Shown here: piece by piece, positions 24,843 through 32,883 of the stretch | Layout of the letters: each line of letters starts with the position of its first letter | Position numbering within the stretch: position 1 is the first letter of the stretch | Origin: an uncultured Bacteroidales bacterium | Lineage (GTDB): Bacteria > Bacteroidota > Bacteroidia > Bacteroidales > Paludibacteraceae | NCBI GenBank assembly: GCA_900316005.1 | Contig: ONBH01000004.1 | Location: 16,619 to 80,618 of the forward strand | Reading direction: 5' to 3' | DNA length: 64,000 nucleotides | Translations under genes and position numbers: made by a program | Notes under the pieces: model-generated | What the model saw: only the letters and a program-made list of their open reading frames with translations | Database searches by the model: none | Told to the model about the DNA's origin: nothing

Positions 24843-25272
24843 TGGAGATAGCGGGAGTCGAACCCGCGTCCAAACAGGGAACAAATACGCTTTCTACATG
24901 CTTATTTCGGCCTTCATTTTCGTCCGTTGGCAAGACCCGAACCACCAACCAACGGCTTATCTGCTATTGTTTCACCTCGCTGTCGCAGCGCCATTGAGGC
25001 TATCTTCGCAATTTCTGCACCGCTATAGGACACCCCATAAATCAAAGATTTCTCGGGGACCCCGTTACCCATTCAGCCGCGAAGCCGGGCTTGGAGCGAT
25101 GTCTCGATTCCCCACCTTGTGGGGAAATAAGGCTAACCTACTGTACTTCGGTTAGGCAGCGAGAGCATAGTTGTTGTTGCCAGTTAAATTGTTTAGACCC
25201 GATTTACGTGCGGTGTCCGTGCACGGCATGCTTACCTACCCATCCTGCCTGCTGTCAAAACCAATTATCCCC
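24843..25272 (-). ncRNA. ssrA: Transfer-messenger RNA (tmRNA)
   Basis: Rescues stalled ribosomes and tags the nascent protein. 5' end GGGGATAATTGG and 3' end TATCTCCA form a 7-bp acceptor helix with one G-U; the T-arm is CGGGTTCGACTCCCG; the 5' side has the D-like TTTTGACAGC. The tag frame (25181 down to 25152) reads GNNNYALAA then a stop, the usual hydrophobic end. CCA is not encoded. About 430 nt, longer than a typical tmRNA; a hairpin similar to the structured repeats (25029-25068) lies in the pseudoknot region and may account for the extra length. Confidence 0.93.
25029..25068 (-). repeat. Repeat-like hairpin E4 inside tmRNA
   Basis: On the minus strand CGGGGTCCCCGAG, AAATC-loop-GATTT and ATGGGGTG have the stem-1 layout of the E family (GGGGTCCCC, then CCCC...GGGG). 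It could instead be an ordinary tmRNA pseudoknot that resembles it. Confidence 0.45.
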
Positions 25273-25280
25273 TCGCGTGA

Positions 25281-25394
25281 GCGTTCGGCAATCGGGTCGC
25301 AATGGTCAATACCGCTTCGCTTAATTGACAGGCGACCGATGCCTCCGCTCTTCCCCAAAACTTCTTGCAGAACTTTTCGGGGACCCCGTGGGTG
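25281..25394 (-). repeat. Structured repeat, copy E3, in the tmRNA leader
   Basis: Minus-strand stem 1: CCCC-G-AAAA-G-TTCT with AGAA-G-TTTT-GGGG. Linker GAAGAGCGGAGG. Stem 2: ATCGG-TCGC with GCGA-CCCGAT and inner GTCAAT/ATTGAC, where E1 has GTCGAT/ATCGAC. It lies between the ssrA promoter and the mature tmRNA 5' end, so it should be transcribed and then cut off. Confidence 0.85.
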
Positions 25395-25422
25395 TAATGA
25401 CACCAGAGGTTGAAAGCGGCTG

Positions 25423-25453
25423 CAAAAGTACAACAATTATTTGATATACGCAA
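25423..25453 (-). promoter_or_regulatory. Promoter of ssrA
   Basis: Minus-strand TTGC at 25453 and TACTTTTG (25430-25423), spacing 23; places E3 in the precursor. Confidence 0.75.
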
Positions 25454-25460
25454 ATTTTTT

Positions 25461-25491
25461 TTGCATATTTCGAAAAAAAAGTGTATCTTTG
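25461..25491 (+). promoter_or_regulatory. Promoter of the aldo/keto reductase gene
   Basis: TTGC at 25461 and TATCTTTG at 25484-25491, spacing 23; divergent from and next to the ssrA promoter. Confidence 0.75.
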
Positions 25492-25532
25492 CAGCCAATT
25501 AGACAATAATAACGCGTAAATAACACAAAATC

Positions 25533-26489
25533 ATGGCAACACCTGCTCCCTATCGGGCTTCCGAGGAACGCTATGCGAACCTCCCGTCCTTCTACAACCG
25601 CTGCGGACGTAGCGGCATTCTGCTGCCCAAGATCAGTCTCGGTTTCTGGCATAACTTCGGCGACGATGCGCCTTTCGAGCGCAGCCGTGCCATCACGCGT
25701 CATGCCTTCGACAACGGCATCACGCATTTTGATTTCGCCAATAACTACGGCGTACCTTTCGGTAGTGCCGAACGCACCTTCGGTCGCCTCATGGACGAGG
25801 ATTTCCGTCCCTACCGCGACGAACTGTTCATCTCTACCAAGGCCGGCTACGACATGTGGCCGGGCGTCTATGGCGAGTGGGGTAGTCGTAAGTACCTGAT
25901 GGCCAGCCTCGACCAGTCGCTGAGCCGCATGCACCTCGACTACGTGGACCTGTTCTACTCCCACCGCTTCGACCCTAATACGCCCGTGGAGGAGACGCTG
26001 CAAGCCCTCGTGGACATCGTGCGGCAGGGCAAGGCGCTCTATGTGGGTATCTCCAACTGGCCGCTCGAACCGCTGCGCAGAGCCGTACCATACCTCCGCG
26101 AACACGACGTACCCCTGCTTATCTATCAGGGCAAACTCAATCTGCTCAACCGCGAACCCATCGAGACAGGCATCTTGGATTTCTGCCGCGAACAGGGCAT
26201 CGGCTTCATCGCCTATTCGCCTTTGGCACAAGGCCTCCTGACCGACCGTTACCTCGACGGCATCCCCTCCGACTCGCGCATGGCCAAGGAGCATTTCCTC
26301 CGTTCCGAACGCCGCACGCCTGAGTTGTTAGACTACCTCCGTCAACTCCAAGACGAAGCGCAGACATCCGGACGCACTATTGCCCAACAGGCACTGCGCT
26401 GGGTGCTGGAACAGGCGGGTGTGACATCGGTACTGGTTGGTGCCAGCAGTGTGCAACAACTGACTGATAACCTCCACGCGGTCATATAA
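25533..26489 (+). CDS. Aldo/keto reductase (YghZ/Gpr-like)
   Basis: NADPH-dependent reductase of small aldehydes; the closest well-known relative by sequence feel is E. coli YghZ (L-glyceraldehyde-3-phosphate reductase). The 318-residue TIM barrel has the catalytic tetrad: Asp67 and Tyr72 in HFDFANNYG, Lys103 in ISTKAGYDMWPG and His144 in FYSHRFDPN. The N-terminal YNRCGRSGILLPKISLGFW is typical of the subgroup. It ends four bases before the MATE gene; the two are likely co-transcribed. Confidence 0.9.
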   Translation: MATPAPYRASEERYANLPSFYNRCGRSGILLPKISLGFWHNFGDDAPFERSRAITRHAFDNGITHFDFANNYGVPFGSAERTFGRLMDEDFRPYRDELFISTKAGYDMWPGVYGEWGSRKYLMASLDQSLSRMHLDYVDLFYSHRFDPNTPVEETLQALVDIVRQGKALYVGISNWPLEPLRRAVPYLREHDVPLLIYQGKLNLLNREPIETGILDFCREQGIGFIAYSPLAQGLLTDRYLDGIPSDSRMAKEHFLRSERRTPELLDYLRQLQDEAQTSGRTIAQQALRWVLEQAGVTSVLVGASSVQQLTDNLHAVI

Positions 26490-26493
26490 AGGC

Positions 26494-27864
26494 ATGGCGT
26501 ACTCGTTTCAAGCATATTTGCCGTATTACCGGCGCAACCTACGGCTGGCTTTTCCGGTGATGCTCACGCAGTTAGGTGCTGCCTTAGTGGGGCTCTTTGA
26601 CAGTATCATGGTGGGCCATTACGGTACGGCGGACCTGGCGGCGGTGAGTTTCTCCAACGCGCTGTTTTTTACTGTCATGGTCTTTGCCATGGGGGCGCTG
26701 ATGGCTGTCACACCCTTGGTAGGTTATGCGGTAGGTGCCTGTGAGAGCAAGGAACATATATCCGGTCTGCTGGCTAATGGTTTGATCTTTACGTTGCTCG
26801 TAGCCATTCTGGCGCTGGTGCTGTTGGTGCCCTGTATCCCCTTGTTGCACCGCTTCGGGCAGGAAGAGGAGGTGGTCATTGCCGCCCGGCCGTATTTCAC
26901 GCTCATCGTGCTATCGATAGTGCCGTTTCTCTTCTTCTGCCTCTGCAAGCAGTTTCTGGAGGGACTCGGCAACACCACCGTTGCTATGGTCATCACGGTG
27001 GCGTGCAATCTACTGAATATCCTGCTCAACTACGTCTTTATCTTTGGTCATTGGGGTATACGCCCGATGGGAGCCGAGGGAGCAGGATTGGCGACGCTGA
27101 TAGCCCGCACGCTGACGGCGGTTTGTTTTGTGGTCGTCATCCTCATACGCCGTGACTGGAGGCTGTATCTGACCCTTATTCAGCGCCGTATGTTCCGTTG
27201 GCAAGAGATACGCCAATTCATTCGTATCGGCGTGCCGATAGGTTTTCAGTCGTTTGTGGAGGCTTTTCTCTTCACGGCTTCGTTTGTTATCATCGGTTGG
27301 ATTAGCAAGGAATCGCTTGCTGCGCACCATATAGCCAATCAGATGGCGGATATGACCTTCATGCTGGCTATGGGTATCGGTTCGGCCACGACCATCCGCG
27401 TATCGCACCAATTGGGCAAAGGTGACCTGCCGGCGGTCCGTATGGCTTCGCGCGCCTCGGTGCACCTGTGCTTGATGATGAATACCATAGGTGCACTGGT
27501 GATGATTACGCTGCGTAATTATCTGCCTTATGTCTTCACTTCCGACCCCGAGGTGATATCTATTGCCAGTACGCTGATACTGATAGCCGGTCTGCTGCAG
27601 TATGCCGACGGGCTGCAGTGTATCGGCGGTGCGATGTTGCGCGGTATTCAGGATGTACGCGTGCCTATGCGTATAGCCTATATAGCCTATCTTGTGGTGG
27701 CGCTGCCGTTGGGTATCGTGCTGACCTTCCCCATGGGCCTCGGGGCGAAGGGGATGTGGATAGCCTTCGTCATCGGTCTGGCTATCCCGGCTGTATGTTT
27801 CCATATCCGTTTTCAGCGTCAAATGGGGCGGTTAGAGGCACAAGCCATGACGCAAAAATCATAG
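26494..27864 (+). CDS. MATE family multidrug efflux transporter
   Basis: A 456-residue inner-membrane protein with about twelve membrane segments in two homologous halves. Early residues NLRLAFPVMLTQLGAALVGLFDSIMVGHYG match the first MATE helices, and LGNTTVAMVITVACNLLNILLNYVFIFG the loop around helix 5. It would expel drugs or metabolites in exchange for Na+ or H+. Substrate is unknown. Confidence 0.9.
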   Translation: MAYSFQAYLPYYRRNLRLAFPVMLTQLGAALVGLFDSIMVGHYGTADLAAVSFSNALFFTVMVFAMGALMAVTPLVGYAVGACESKEHISGLLANGLIFTLLVAILALVLLVPCIPLLHRFGQEEEVVIAARPYFTLIVLSIVPFLFFCLCKQFLEGLGNTTVAMVITVACNLLNILLNYVFIFGHWGIRPMGAEGAGLATLIARTLTAVCFVVVILIRRDWRLYLTLIQRRMFRWQEIRQFIRIGVPIGFQSFVEAFLFTASFVIIGWISKESLAAHHIANQMADMTFMLAMGIGSATTIRVSHQLGKGDLPAVRMASRASVHLCLMMNTIGALVMITLRNYLPYVFTSDPEVISIASTLILIAGLLQYADGLQCIGGAMLRGIQDVRVPMRIAYIAYLVVALPLGIVLTFPMGLGAKGMWIAFVIGLAIPAVCFHIRFQRQMGRLEAQAMTQKS

Positions 27865-27887
27865 TATTAATCGAAAAAAATGATTAT

Positions 27888-28823
27888 ATGAAAATGCAAA
27901 AACTGTTTTTTACCATGCTTCTCTTTGGGGCTACTATGCTGCCCGCACGTGCTTCTGTCACCTTGGATCCCGACCTGCAGGCTGCATTGCCTAATGGTGA
28001 GTTTTTCTTGCCTGCTCCGCCCGAAGTCGGTTCACTCGTATGGCAGGATGATTCCATCAAGTTTTACCAATATAAGGAGGCTGCCCGTGCTTACGATAGC
28101 ATCCGCAACGAGCGTTGGGACTCGGTCTGGGCTATTATGAACGAGCCCTACTATTTCGCCCTCTACCGCGTATCGGCGGATAGTGTGATGAATGCACCCT
28201 TTATCACCAATGTGAGTTGGACGCGTAGCGCGCAGGGCAGATATACCGTGACCTACACCCGTAATACCACGGATTTCCCCTATATGAACGCGCTGCAGGA
28301 GTTGTGCGAAGAGATGAAGTCGGCGAATACCTCGCAGCTCTGGCGTACGCGTCCGCGGCCGTATTATTATTTCGGTGAGTGGTACAAAGGCACTCACTAT
28401 CCCGTCAATCGCAACGATGCTACTTCGTACCCCTCCGGTCACGGCTATTTTAGTGGATTGTTTGGCATGTGTCTGCTGTATATTGATCCTGATAACGCGT
28501 TGGCTATCAAGCAGATGATGGACGAATGGGTTAACTGTCGCCTGCTCTTGGGTGCGCATTGGAATACCGATATCGCAGCGGGTAAGACCTTGGGTGCTAT
28601 CGCTTTTGCTATTGCCATGAACTACGACCAATTCCGTGACTTGGTCATAGCGGCGAAGAATGAGTTGGCAGCCTATCGTGCGCGTCAGATACCCACCGGT
28701 ACGAACCAATCTGCAAAAATCCCTGATTTATCCGATAAAAAACAGCTTGTCAACGGTCAGCTTTATATCATCCGTGACGGTGTCACCTATACCGCGCAGG
28801 GAGCGACTGTAATGATGGAATGA
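27888..28823 (+). CDS. Class A acid phosphatase (PAP2 family) with T9SS-like C-terminal tail
   Basis: A 311-residue secreted phosphatase: signal peptide (about 1-22), PAP2 motifs RTRPRP near residue 153, SYPSGH at 180-185, and RLLLGAHWNTD at 218-228, as in PhoN-type non-specific acid phosphatases. The C-terminal 25 residues (LVNGQLYIIRDGVTYTAQG) after a Ser/Thr/Lys linker resemble the short sorting tails of T9SS cargo in Bacteroidales. With gldD and the PorW-like gene in the same window, secretion by T9SS is plausible. The ATG at 27888 starts the signal peptide. The stop codon lies in an AATGATGG repeat. Confidence 0.85.
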   Translation: MKMQKLFFTMLLFGATMLPARASVTLDPDLQAALPNGEFFLPAPPEVGSLVWQDDSIKFYQYKEAARAYDSIRNERWDSVWAIMNEPYYFALYRVSADSVMNAPFITNVSWTRSAQGRYTVTYTRNTTDFPYMNALQELCEEMKSANTSQLWRTRPRPYYYFGEWYKGTHYPVNRNDATSYPSGHGYFSGLFGMCLLYIDPDNALAIKQMMDEWVNCRLLLGAHWNTDIAAGKTLGAIAFAIAMNYDQFRDLVIAAKNELAAYRARQIPTGTNQSAKIPDLSDKKQLVNGQLYIIRDGVTYTAQGATVMME

Positions 28824-28850
28824 TGGATGGAATGATGGATTGATGGAATT
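28811..28850 (+). repeat. 8-base tandem repeat at the phosphatase stop
   Basis: AATGATGG units with one ATGG half-unit and one ATTGATGG variant. The inverted form (ATCAATCC ATCATTCT) occurs at 60352-60383. Confidence 0.75.
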
Positions 28851-28877
28851 TTGTACCATAATTAAAGGGAGTAAGCA

Positions 28878-30023
28878 ATGAAAATTCTGCATACAAGCGA
28901 TCTGCATATCGGGAAACGCGTGAATGAGTTCTCGATGATAGACGACCAGAAATACATTCTACAGCGGATAGAACATATCGTAGCGGAAGAACAACCCGAT
29001 GTGGTGATCATAGCAGGCGATGTATATAACTCCGCAACACCCTCGGCTGAGGCGGTGGTTTTGCTGAGTGATTTTATCACGCAGCTGCATGCACGTTGTC
29101 CGCATGTGGTCATCCTATCCGGCAACCACGACAGCGCCGAGCGTTTGGCATTCGGCTCAGCCATCATGCGCCGTAACGGCGTGTATTTCTCGCAGCCCTT
29201 CAGCCGCGAGCCGCAGAAGCTGACGATACCGGATGTGTACGGCGAGGTTAACATCTACCTGTTGCCGTTTGTGCGTCCGATAGATGTAAGGTCTGCCTTC
29301 AAGGACGCGTTGGAGGACAGCGGTGAGCCGATGGAGCGCTACGACGAGGCTGTCGCCAAGGCAGTAGAAGCCATGAAGCCGGATTATTCAGCGCGTAATA
29401 TTCTGGTAGCCCACCAATATATCCAAGGCGGCGAGCGATGCGAGGGAGAGGAAGTTGTGGGCGGTCTGGACGAGGTGGATGTGGAGATAGTCCGGCAGTT
29501 TGACTATGTGGCATTGGGACACCTGCACCGTCCGCAACACGTGCAGTACAAGCATGTACGCTATTCCGGTTCGCCGCTCAAATACTCGTTCTCGGAAGTG
29601 CAGAATACCAAAAGCGTCAGCATCATTGAACTGAGCGAGAAAGGCCGGACGACGATACGTGAGAGGGAGTTGGTTCCCCTGCATGACTGGGCAGACCTGC
29701 GCGGTACATACGATGAGTTGATGTCCGAAGCATTCTATGTCGGCAAGGGATATGAGAACATGTATGTAAGACTGACGCTGACGGACGAAGACGAGGTGGT
29801 GGACGCGATGAACAAGCTACGGAACGTCTATCCGCTGGCGATGGTGCTACAATACGATAATACGCGCACGCGCCATAACCAACAGTGCGTAGAGACCGAG
29901 CATATGGAAAACAAATCGCCGCAGGAGTTGGTGTGTGAGTTCTTTGAGAAACAGAACGGCCAGCCGATGAACGAGGCGCAGAGCGAATTAGTAACGAACC
30001 TTATTCAGGCGATTTTTGTATGA
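28878..30023 (+). CDS. sbcD: Nuclease SbcCD subunit D
   Basis: Mre11-type nuclease that, with SbcC, opens hairpins and processes DNA ends. The 381-residue protein has the metallophosphoesterase motifs DLHIGK (residues 8-13), AGDVYN near 49, SGNHDSAERL near 81-90, and GHLHRP near 214. It overlaps sbcC by four bases (ATGA). Cutting of long palindromes by SbcCD is relevant given the many palindromes in this window. Confidence 0.94.
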   Translation: MKILHTSDLHIGKRVNEFSMIDDQKYILQRIEHIVAEEQPDVVIIAGDVYNSATPSAEAVVLLSDFITQLHARCPHVVILSGNHDSAERLAFGSAIMRRNGVYFSQPFSREPQKLTIPDVYGEVNIYLLPFVRPIDVRSAFKDALEDSGEPMERYDEAVAKAVEAMKPDYSARNILVAHQYIQGGERCEGEEVVGGLDEVDVEIVRQFDYVALGHLHRPQHVQYKHVRYSGSPLKYSFSEVQNTKSVSIIELSEKGRTTIRERELVPLHDWADLRGTYDELMSEAFYVGKGYENMYVRLTLTDEDEVVDAMNKLRNVYPLAMVLQYDNTRTRHNQQCVETEHMENKSPQELVCEFFEKQNGQPMNEAQSELVTNLIQAIFV

Positions 30024-32758
30024 GACCTATTCAGTTGACCTTACAATACTTCGGCTCGTATGCCGAAAAGCAGACCATCGACTTCAGCCGTTTGGGCACA
30101 CAGGGTCTGTACCTGATAACCGGCGATACGGGCAGCGGTAAGACGACTATCTTTGATGCCATCCTCTATGCGTTATACGGTTCGATGAGCGGTGAATATC
30201 GCAGCAAGGACACGCACGTGCTGCGTTGCTCGATGGCGCAGCCGACCGACAAAACCGAAGTGACGCTCTGTTTCGACTACGCGGGCTATCGGTACGAGAT
30301 ATGCCGTTGGATGGACTATGAACGCAAGAAAGAACGCGGCGAAGGCCTGACGGGCGTGTCCGCAGGTGCGCTATTGCTGTGTCCGGATGGTAAGACGATT
30401 AGCAAAACCAAGGAGGTGGACGCGAAGATTCAGGAGGTGTTGGGCATCAGCCGTGACCAGTTCTCGCAGATAGCGATGATAGCGCAGGGCGATTTTATGA
30501 AGCTGCTGATGACAGAGACCCGCGATCGGCTGCCGCTCTTTCGGAAGATATTCAGAACCGAGAACTACAAGATGCTGCAGGATAGGGTAACACAGACTTT
30601 TTTGGACAGCAAGAAACAGTACGAGGAAACCAAGGTGTCCGTTAGCACCATCATGGGCGGCGTACAATGCGCCGAGGGTTCGGCACAACAGCCGGCATTG
30701 AGGCAGGCGCAAGACATGAAGCAGTTTACCACTATAGCCCGGATGATAGAAATCATCGAGGCTATTCTGGCTGAGGACCAAGTTGCCATCGCCGAACAGA
30801 AACGTCAGCGCGAGGCGCAGGACCTCATCATCAAGCGCTGTAACGAGCAGATTGCCATCATCGGAAGCCATGAGAAAGCCGCCGAGCAACTGCCTAAAGA
30901 ACAAGAGAAACTGCAGCATCTCGAGCAAGAAGAGCAACCGGCGAAGGAGAAACAGTTGGCAGTCGCCCGTGAGGCAGAACCGGAGATAGAACGACTCAAT
31001 ACGCAGGCGACGCAACTGGAAAGTAACATAGGCGATTATGAGGTGTTGGCCGCTTGTCAGCTTCACCTGGTGGAAGCCCAGAAGACGCTGCAGAGCATAG
31101 AAGGTCCGAATGGGACCGAGGCTAAATGTAGGCAGACCTTGCAGATGCTGTTGGACGAACGCGAGAGACTGAATGCCGAGTTGGCGGCATTGGGCAATCC
31201 GGAATCGGAACAGGCGGCTATCCAAGCACAGTTAGACCGGTTAACCCGTTACCAGGCCGATTTGACTGCCTTAGAGAAGAATCGAACCTTGCTCCAAAAG
31301 GCGCAAGAGGGTTATCAAACACGCAATCATGCTGCCGAGGAAGCGGAGAATGCGTTGAGCCGGAAGACCAGTCTGTTTTACGCTGCGCAGGCAGGCATCC
31401 TGGCAGAAACTATCGTGGAAGGGCAGCCTTGTCCGGTCTGCGGTTCGGTTCACCATCCTGCCAAGGCTAAGAAAACCGAAGGTGCACCGTCGAAAGAACA
31501 ACTGGAGGTATTGAAGCAAGATACAGACCGGAAACGCAAAGCCGCTATCGAGCAATCCAACGTCTGCGCCGGCATACTTAAGACGATAGAAGCCGAGGAA
31601 AACCGCTTGCGGGAAATGGGTTATCGCGCCGATATTGCTGAGCTGAATCAGTTGCCCGAGCAAATCCACGGCTTGCAGAAGCAACTGGGGGAAGTCACAC
31701 AGAAGGTAACACGCAAGCAGGCTATCCCCGTTTTGCTGCAGAAGAACACAGAGCGACGTGACAAGGGATTGGCGTACGCGAAGACCTTGGGTGAAACGAA
31801 AGCCAAAGCCCTTGCAGATCGCGATCATGCCGCAGCACAAATCCAAACGCTGCAAGCCCGATGCCGATTTAAGAATGGCGCGGAAGCCCAAGCGGAGATA
31901 ACCAAGCTGCGTAAGGAAGCCCAGACCCGCAAGCAAGCTATAGACACCGCACAAAACGCATTGAATACCACCATACAGGCCATTGCAACGGTACAGGCAA
32001 CCATCCGCACGCTGCAGGAGACCCTGAAAACCATCGTTCATATCAACAAAGCCGACGAAGAAGCCCAACGGCAAGCAGCACAGGATGAGATCAACAACCG
32101 CATCGCTCCAATCCTAACCGCCATCGAGGGCCGCATCAGCCAGAACCGGGCAGCCATGGCGAGGTTGGGCAGCAAAGAAAAAGAGATGAAAGTGATAGAG
32201 GATAAGTATCAATGGCTCAAGACACTGAATGACACCCTGACCGGGCAGCTGTCCGGCAAGGAGAAAATCATGCTGGAGACCTATATCCTATCCGCCTATT
32301 TCGAACGTATCATCCGCAAAGCCAATCTGCGCCTGCTGAAGATGACCAATAACCAATACGAGTTACGCCGCAAGAGAGAGGCATCGAATAACGCCCAGCA
32401 GAGCGGTCTGGACTTGGATGTGGTGGACCATCATAGCGGCTCGACGCGTACGGTCAAGGGTTTGTCTGGCGGAGAGTCTTTCATGGCTTCCCTCTCGCTG
32501 GCGCTCGGTCTGAGCGATGAGATACAATCGTCGGCAGGGGGGATCCATCTGGACACGATGTTTGTGGACGAAGGTTTCGGTTCGCTGGACGAGGATAGCC
32601 GTATTCAGGCGCGCAACACCCTGCAGAAACTATCGCAGGATGGCAACCGCTTGATAGGCGTCATATCGCACGTGCCGGAACTGAAAACCATTGAGAAACA
32701 GATTCAGGTGCGCAAGAATCAGAAAGGCATCTCCACCGCCGAAGTGGTTCTGCTGTAG
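30020..32758 (+). CDS. sbcC: Nuclease SbcCD subunit C
   Basis: Rad50-type ATPase of the SbcCD complex. The 912-residue protein has Walker A GDTGSGKTT near residue 37, long coiled-coil arms on either side of the zinc hook CPVCG near residue 475, the signature KGLSGGESFMASLSLALGL near 813-831 and Walker B MFVDEGFGSLDED near 850. It is a little shorter than many SbcC proteins, the difference being arm length. Start overlaps sbcD. Confidence 0.94.
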   Translation: MRPIQLTLQYFGSYAEKQTIDFSRLGTQGLYLITGDTGSGKTTIFDAILYALYGSMSGEYRSKDTHVLRCSMAQPTDKTEVTLCFDYAGYRYEICRWMDYERKKERGEGLTGVSAGALLLCPDGKTISKTKEVDAKIQEVLGISRDQFSQIAMIAQGDFMKLLMTETRDRLPLFRKIFRTENYKMLQDRVTQTFLDSKKQYEETKVSVSTIMGGVQCAEGSAQQPALRQAQDMKQFTTIARMIEIIEAILAEDQVAIAEQKRQREAQDLIIKRCNEQIAIIGSHEKAAEQLPKEQEKLQHLEQEEQPAKEKQLAVAREAEPEIERLNTQATQLESNIGDYEVLAACQLHLVEAQKTLQSIEGPNGTEAKCRQTLQMLLDERERLNAELAALGNPESEQAAIQAQLDRLTRYQADLTALEKNRTLLQKAQEGYQTRNHAAEEAENALSRKTSLFYAAQAGILAETIVEGQPCPVCGSVHHPAKAKKTEGAPSKEQLEVLKQDTDRKRKAAIEQSNVCAGILKTIEAEENRLREMGYRADIAELNQLPEQIHGLQKQLGEVTQKVTRKQAIPVLLQKNTERRDKGLAYAKTLGETKAKALADRDHAAAQIQTLQARCRFKNGAEAQAEITKLRKEAQTRKQAIDTAQNALNTTIQAIATVQATIRTLQETLKTIVHINKADEEAQRQAAQDEINNRIAPILTAIEGRISQNRAAMARLGSKEKEMKVIEDKYQWLKTLNDTLTGQLSGKEKIMLETYILSAYFERIIRKANLRLLKMTNNQYELRRKREASNNAQQSGLDLDVVDHHSGSTRTVKGLSGGESFMASLSLALGLSDEIQSSAGGIHLDTMFVDEGFGSLDEDSRIQARNTLQKLSQDGNRLIGVISHVPELKTIEKQIQVRKNQKGISTAEVVLL

Positions 32759-32783
32759 GGACTGAATTACAAAAAATGTGGGT

Positions 32784-32811
32784 ATTCATTGTTAATTATT
32801 CATTATTCATT
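32784..32811 (+). repeat. Heptamer repeat before the glnS promoter
   Basis: ATTCATT, GTTAATT, ATTCATT, ATTCATT, immediately upstream of the glnS -33 box. Confidence 0.8.
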
Positions 32812-32819
32812 GAAAAAAT

Positions 32820-32850
32820 TTGCGTATGTGCAATTTTTGTAGTACCTTTG
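32820..32850 (+). promoter_or_regulatory. Palindromic -33 promoter before glnS
   Basis: TTGC at 32820 in ATTTGCGTATGTGCAA; TACCTTTG at 32843-32850, spacing 23. Confidence 0.78.
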
Positions 32851-32883
32851 TAGGCTAATTTGCAGAAAAAATAAAATAACTAT

